Shown: positions 5,168 to 6,004 of the stretch, in pieces
Layout: every line of letters starts with the position of its first letter
How positions within the stretch are numbered: the stretch's first letter is position 1
Assembly: GCA_903858915.1 (NCBI GenBank)
Contig: CAIOKL010000147.1
Span: 1 to 6,004 of the forward strand
DNA length: 6,004 bases
Direction of reading: 5' to 3'
From: an uncultured Alphaproteobacteria bacterium
GTDB taxonomy: Bacteria; Pseudomonadota; Alphaproteobacteria; Rickettsiales; UBA1997
The notes under the pieces: model-generated
Told to the model about the DNA's origin: nothing
Databases searched by the model: none
Seen by the model: only the letters and a program-made list of their open reading frames with translations
Position numbers and translations under genes: made by a program

Positions 5168-6004
5168 ATGCCCAGAACTTTAGAGCAAAAAAACCGGATT
5201 CAAAATGCCACAACTAAATACTTAATATTGCGCGAAGCGCTTAGAATAGAGGGTGATTCCGAAGGAATTTTAGAAAAAATTTATGAAGATAAAGCCGTTG
5301 AAATTGTTAATGAATTAGAGCGGTTGCATTTGGATTATTTCGTCAAAGAAAACCCGTGGAGCCTTTTTGGCATCTTTAATTTTGATGAGCAAGAGGAAAG
5401 AAAAAATCGAATAAAAAGCGAGCTAAAAAATAAAAAATCCCAATTAGATTTTTTGTCGCCGGAAGAAAAAGAAGATTTAAAAAAATCATTTTTCGATGAT
5501 AAACTAAGAAATAAATTAATTGCCGAAAATAATATTGAAAATGAATTTGCGCAGACGGCGGTTGTGGATGAGGTCCATAAAATTTACGAAGATATCGAAA
5601 ATATTTCCGCAATTGTCGGTAATTTTAGAGATAATATTGAAAAAATTGCCAACAAAGCTTTTGCCAAAATTGATGCGATTGCCGAGCTAAAAGAATCTTT
5701 TTTAGATGATTTTAAAGACGCTACAAATGGTGCGTTTGAAATTGCCTCTAAGGCTTTAAAATCAAGCTCTACTTATGTCGGAACGGTCAATTTTATTAGT
5801 AACGAGGTTGATAAAATTTTTAAAGATACGGAAAGTGATGATTTAAAAAAACTAAATGAATTAAGGCAAGAATTTAATCAAAATACAGAAGAAATTAAAG
5901 ATCTCGCAATCAAGCAAGAATTTGAAGAAATTTCTAGGCGTTTTGTTGGCGAAAATAAAGCGGATCGAGAAAGCGTTAGAAAATTTAGCATTGTTGGTGG
6001 AGAA
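5168..6004 (+). CDS. Unrecognised highly charged helical protein, 5' part only (open at right edge)
   Basis: I do not recognise this gene. The frame is open from the ATG at 5168 through the last base of the window, giving 279 codons with no stop, and an in-frame TAA at 5156 makes this ATG the first possible start. The product is rich in Glu, Lys, Asp, Asn and Ile. It has no signal peptide or membrane helix, and it looks helical and partly coiled-coil (for example 71-122, 132-182 and 211-256). One aromatic/hydrophobic island (PWSLFGIFNF, 63-72) interrupts the first helical part. The five-residue motif KIYED occurs at 37-41 and 138-142. The protein is probably cytosolic unless secreted without a classical signal. 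About 200 bp of upstream non-coding DNA suggests its own promoter. It could be structural, an effector or an adaptor; nothing visible decides. Confidence 0.85.
   Translation, partial: MPRTLEQKNRIQNATTKYLILREALRIEGDSEGILEKIYEDKAVEIVNELERLHLDYFVKENPWSLFGIFNFDEQEERKNRIKSELKNKKSQLDFLSPEEKEDLKKSFFDDKLRNKLIAENNIENEFAQTAVVDEVHKIYEDIENISAIVGNFRDNIEKIANKAFAKIDAIAELKESFLDDFKDATNGAFEIASKALKSSSTYVGTVNFISNEVDKIFKDTESDDLKKLNELRQEFNQNTEEIKDLAIKQEFEEISRRFVGENKADRESVRKFSIVGGE

Noticed and set aside
5145..5183. Twelve-codon upstream ORF overlapping the start of the right-edge gene
   Set aside because: It could be a leader peptide, but it has no ribosome site, and short ATG-stop frames are expected by chance here.
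5376..5612. Minus-strand 78-codon frame
   Set aside because: Antisense to the continuous 279-codon plus-strand gene; a shadow.

Overview
The window reads as AT-rich chromosomal DNA from a Gram-negative alphaproteobacterium, most likely Rickettsiales or a similar reduced, host-associated lineage. This is inferred from four things: strong A/T codon preference with TAA or TAG stops and no TGA read as Trp; two paralogous small outer-membrane barrels with signal peptides and a C-terminal Phe; an IalB-type periplasmic protein; and a solitary pal gene outside any tol cluster. No mobile element, tRNA, rRNA or CRISPR array was seen.

Layout. Bases 1-347 (minus) hold the 5' part of an unrecognised gene that runs off the left edge. 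Its last visible part is a 17-fold Pro-Ala repeat encoded by a perfect GCTGGT hexanucleotide array. It begins 6 nt after the stop of the barrel gene at 354-1109 (minus), in the same frame. A larger paralogous barrel lies upstream at 1191-2279 (minus), so 2279 to 1 is a co-oriented surface-protein block. A 211-bp divergent intergenic region separates it from pal (2491-2994, plus). Pal and gap (3131-4144, minus) converge on a strong hairpin that can terminate transcription in both directions. An IalB-like gene (4154-4687, minus) sits 9 nt upstream of gap and probably shares its transcript. Its start overlaps, head to head, the start of a small three-helix membrane protein (4672-4962, plus). After about 200 bp without genes, a long unrecognised helical protein starts at 5168 (plus) and is still open at the right edge, 279 codons in.

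Working together. Most of the window is cell-envelope biology: two outer-membrane barrels, a peptidoglycan-binding lipoprotein, a secreted IalB-like protein and a small inner-membrane protein. gap is the one central-metabolism gene, and its coenzyme-site residues depart from the usual NAD-specific pattern.

The least explained parts are the two edge genes, neither of which I recognise. Also notable are the Pro-Ala gene lying directly behind a barrel gene in frame (reminiscent of the barrel-linker order of OmpA) and the 112-residue repeat-bearing segment inserted between signal peptide and barrel in one paralog only.
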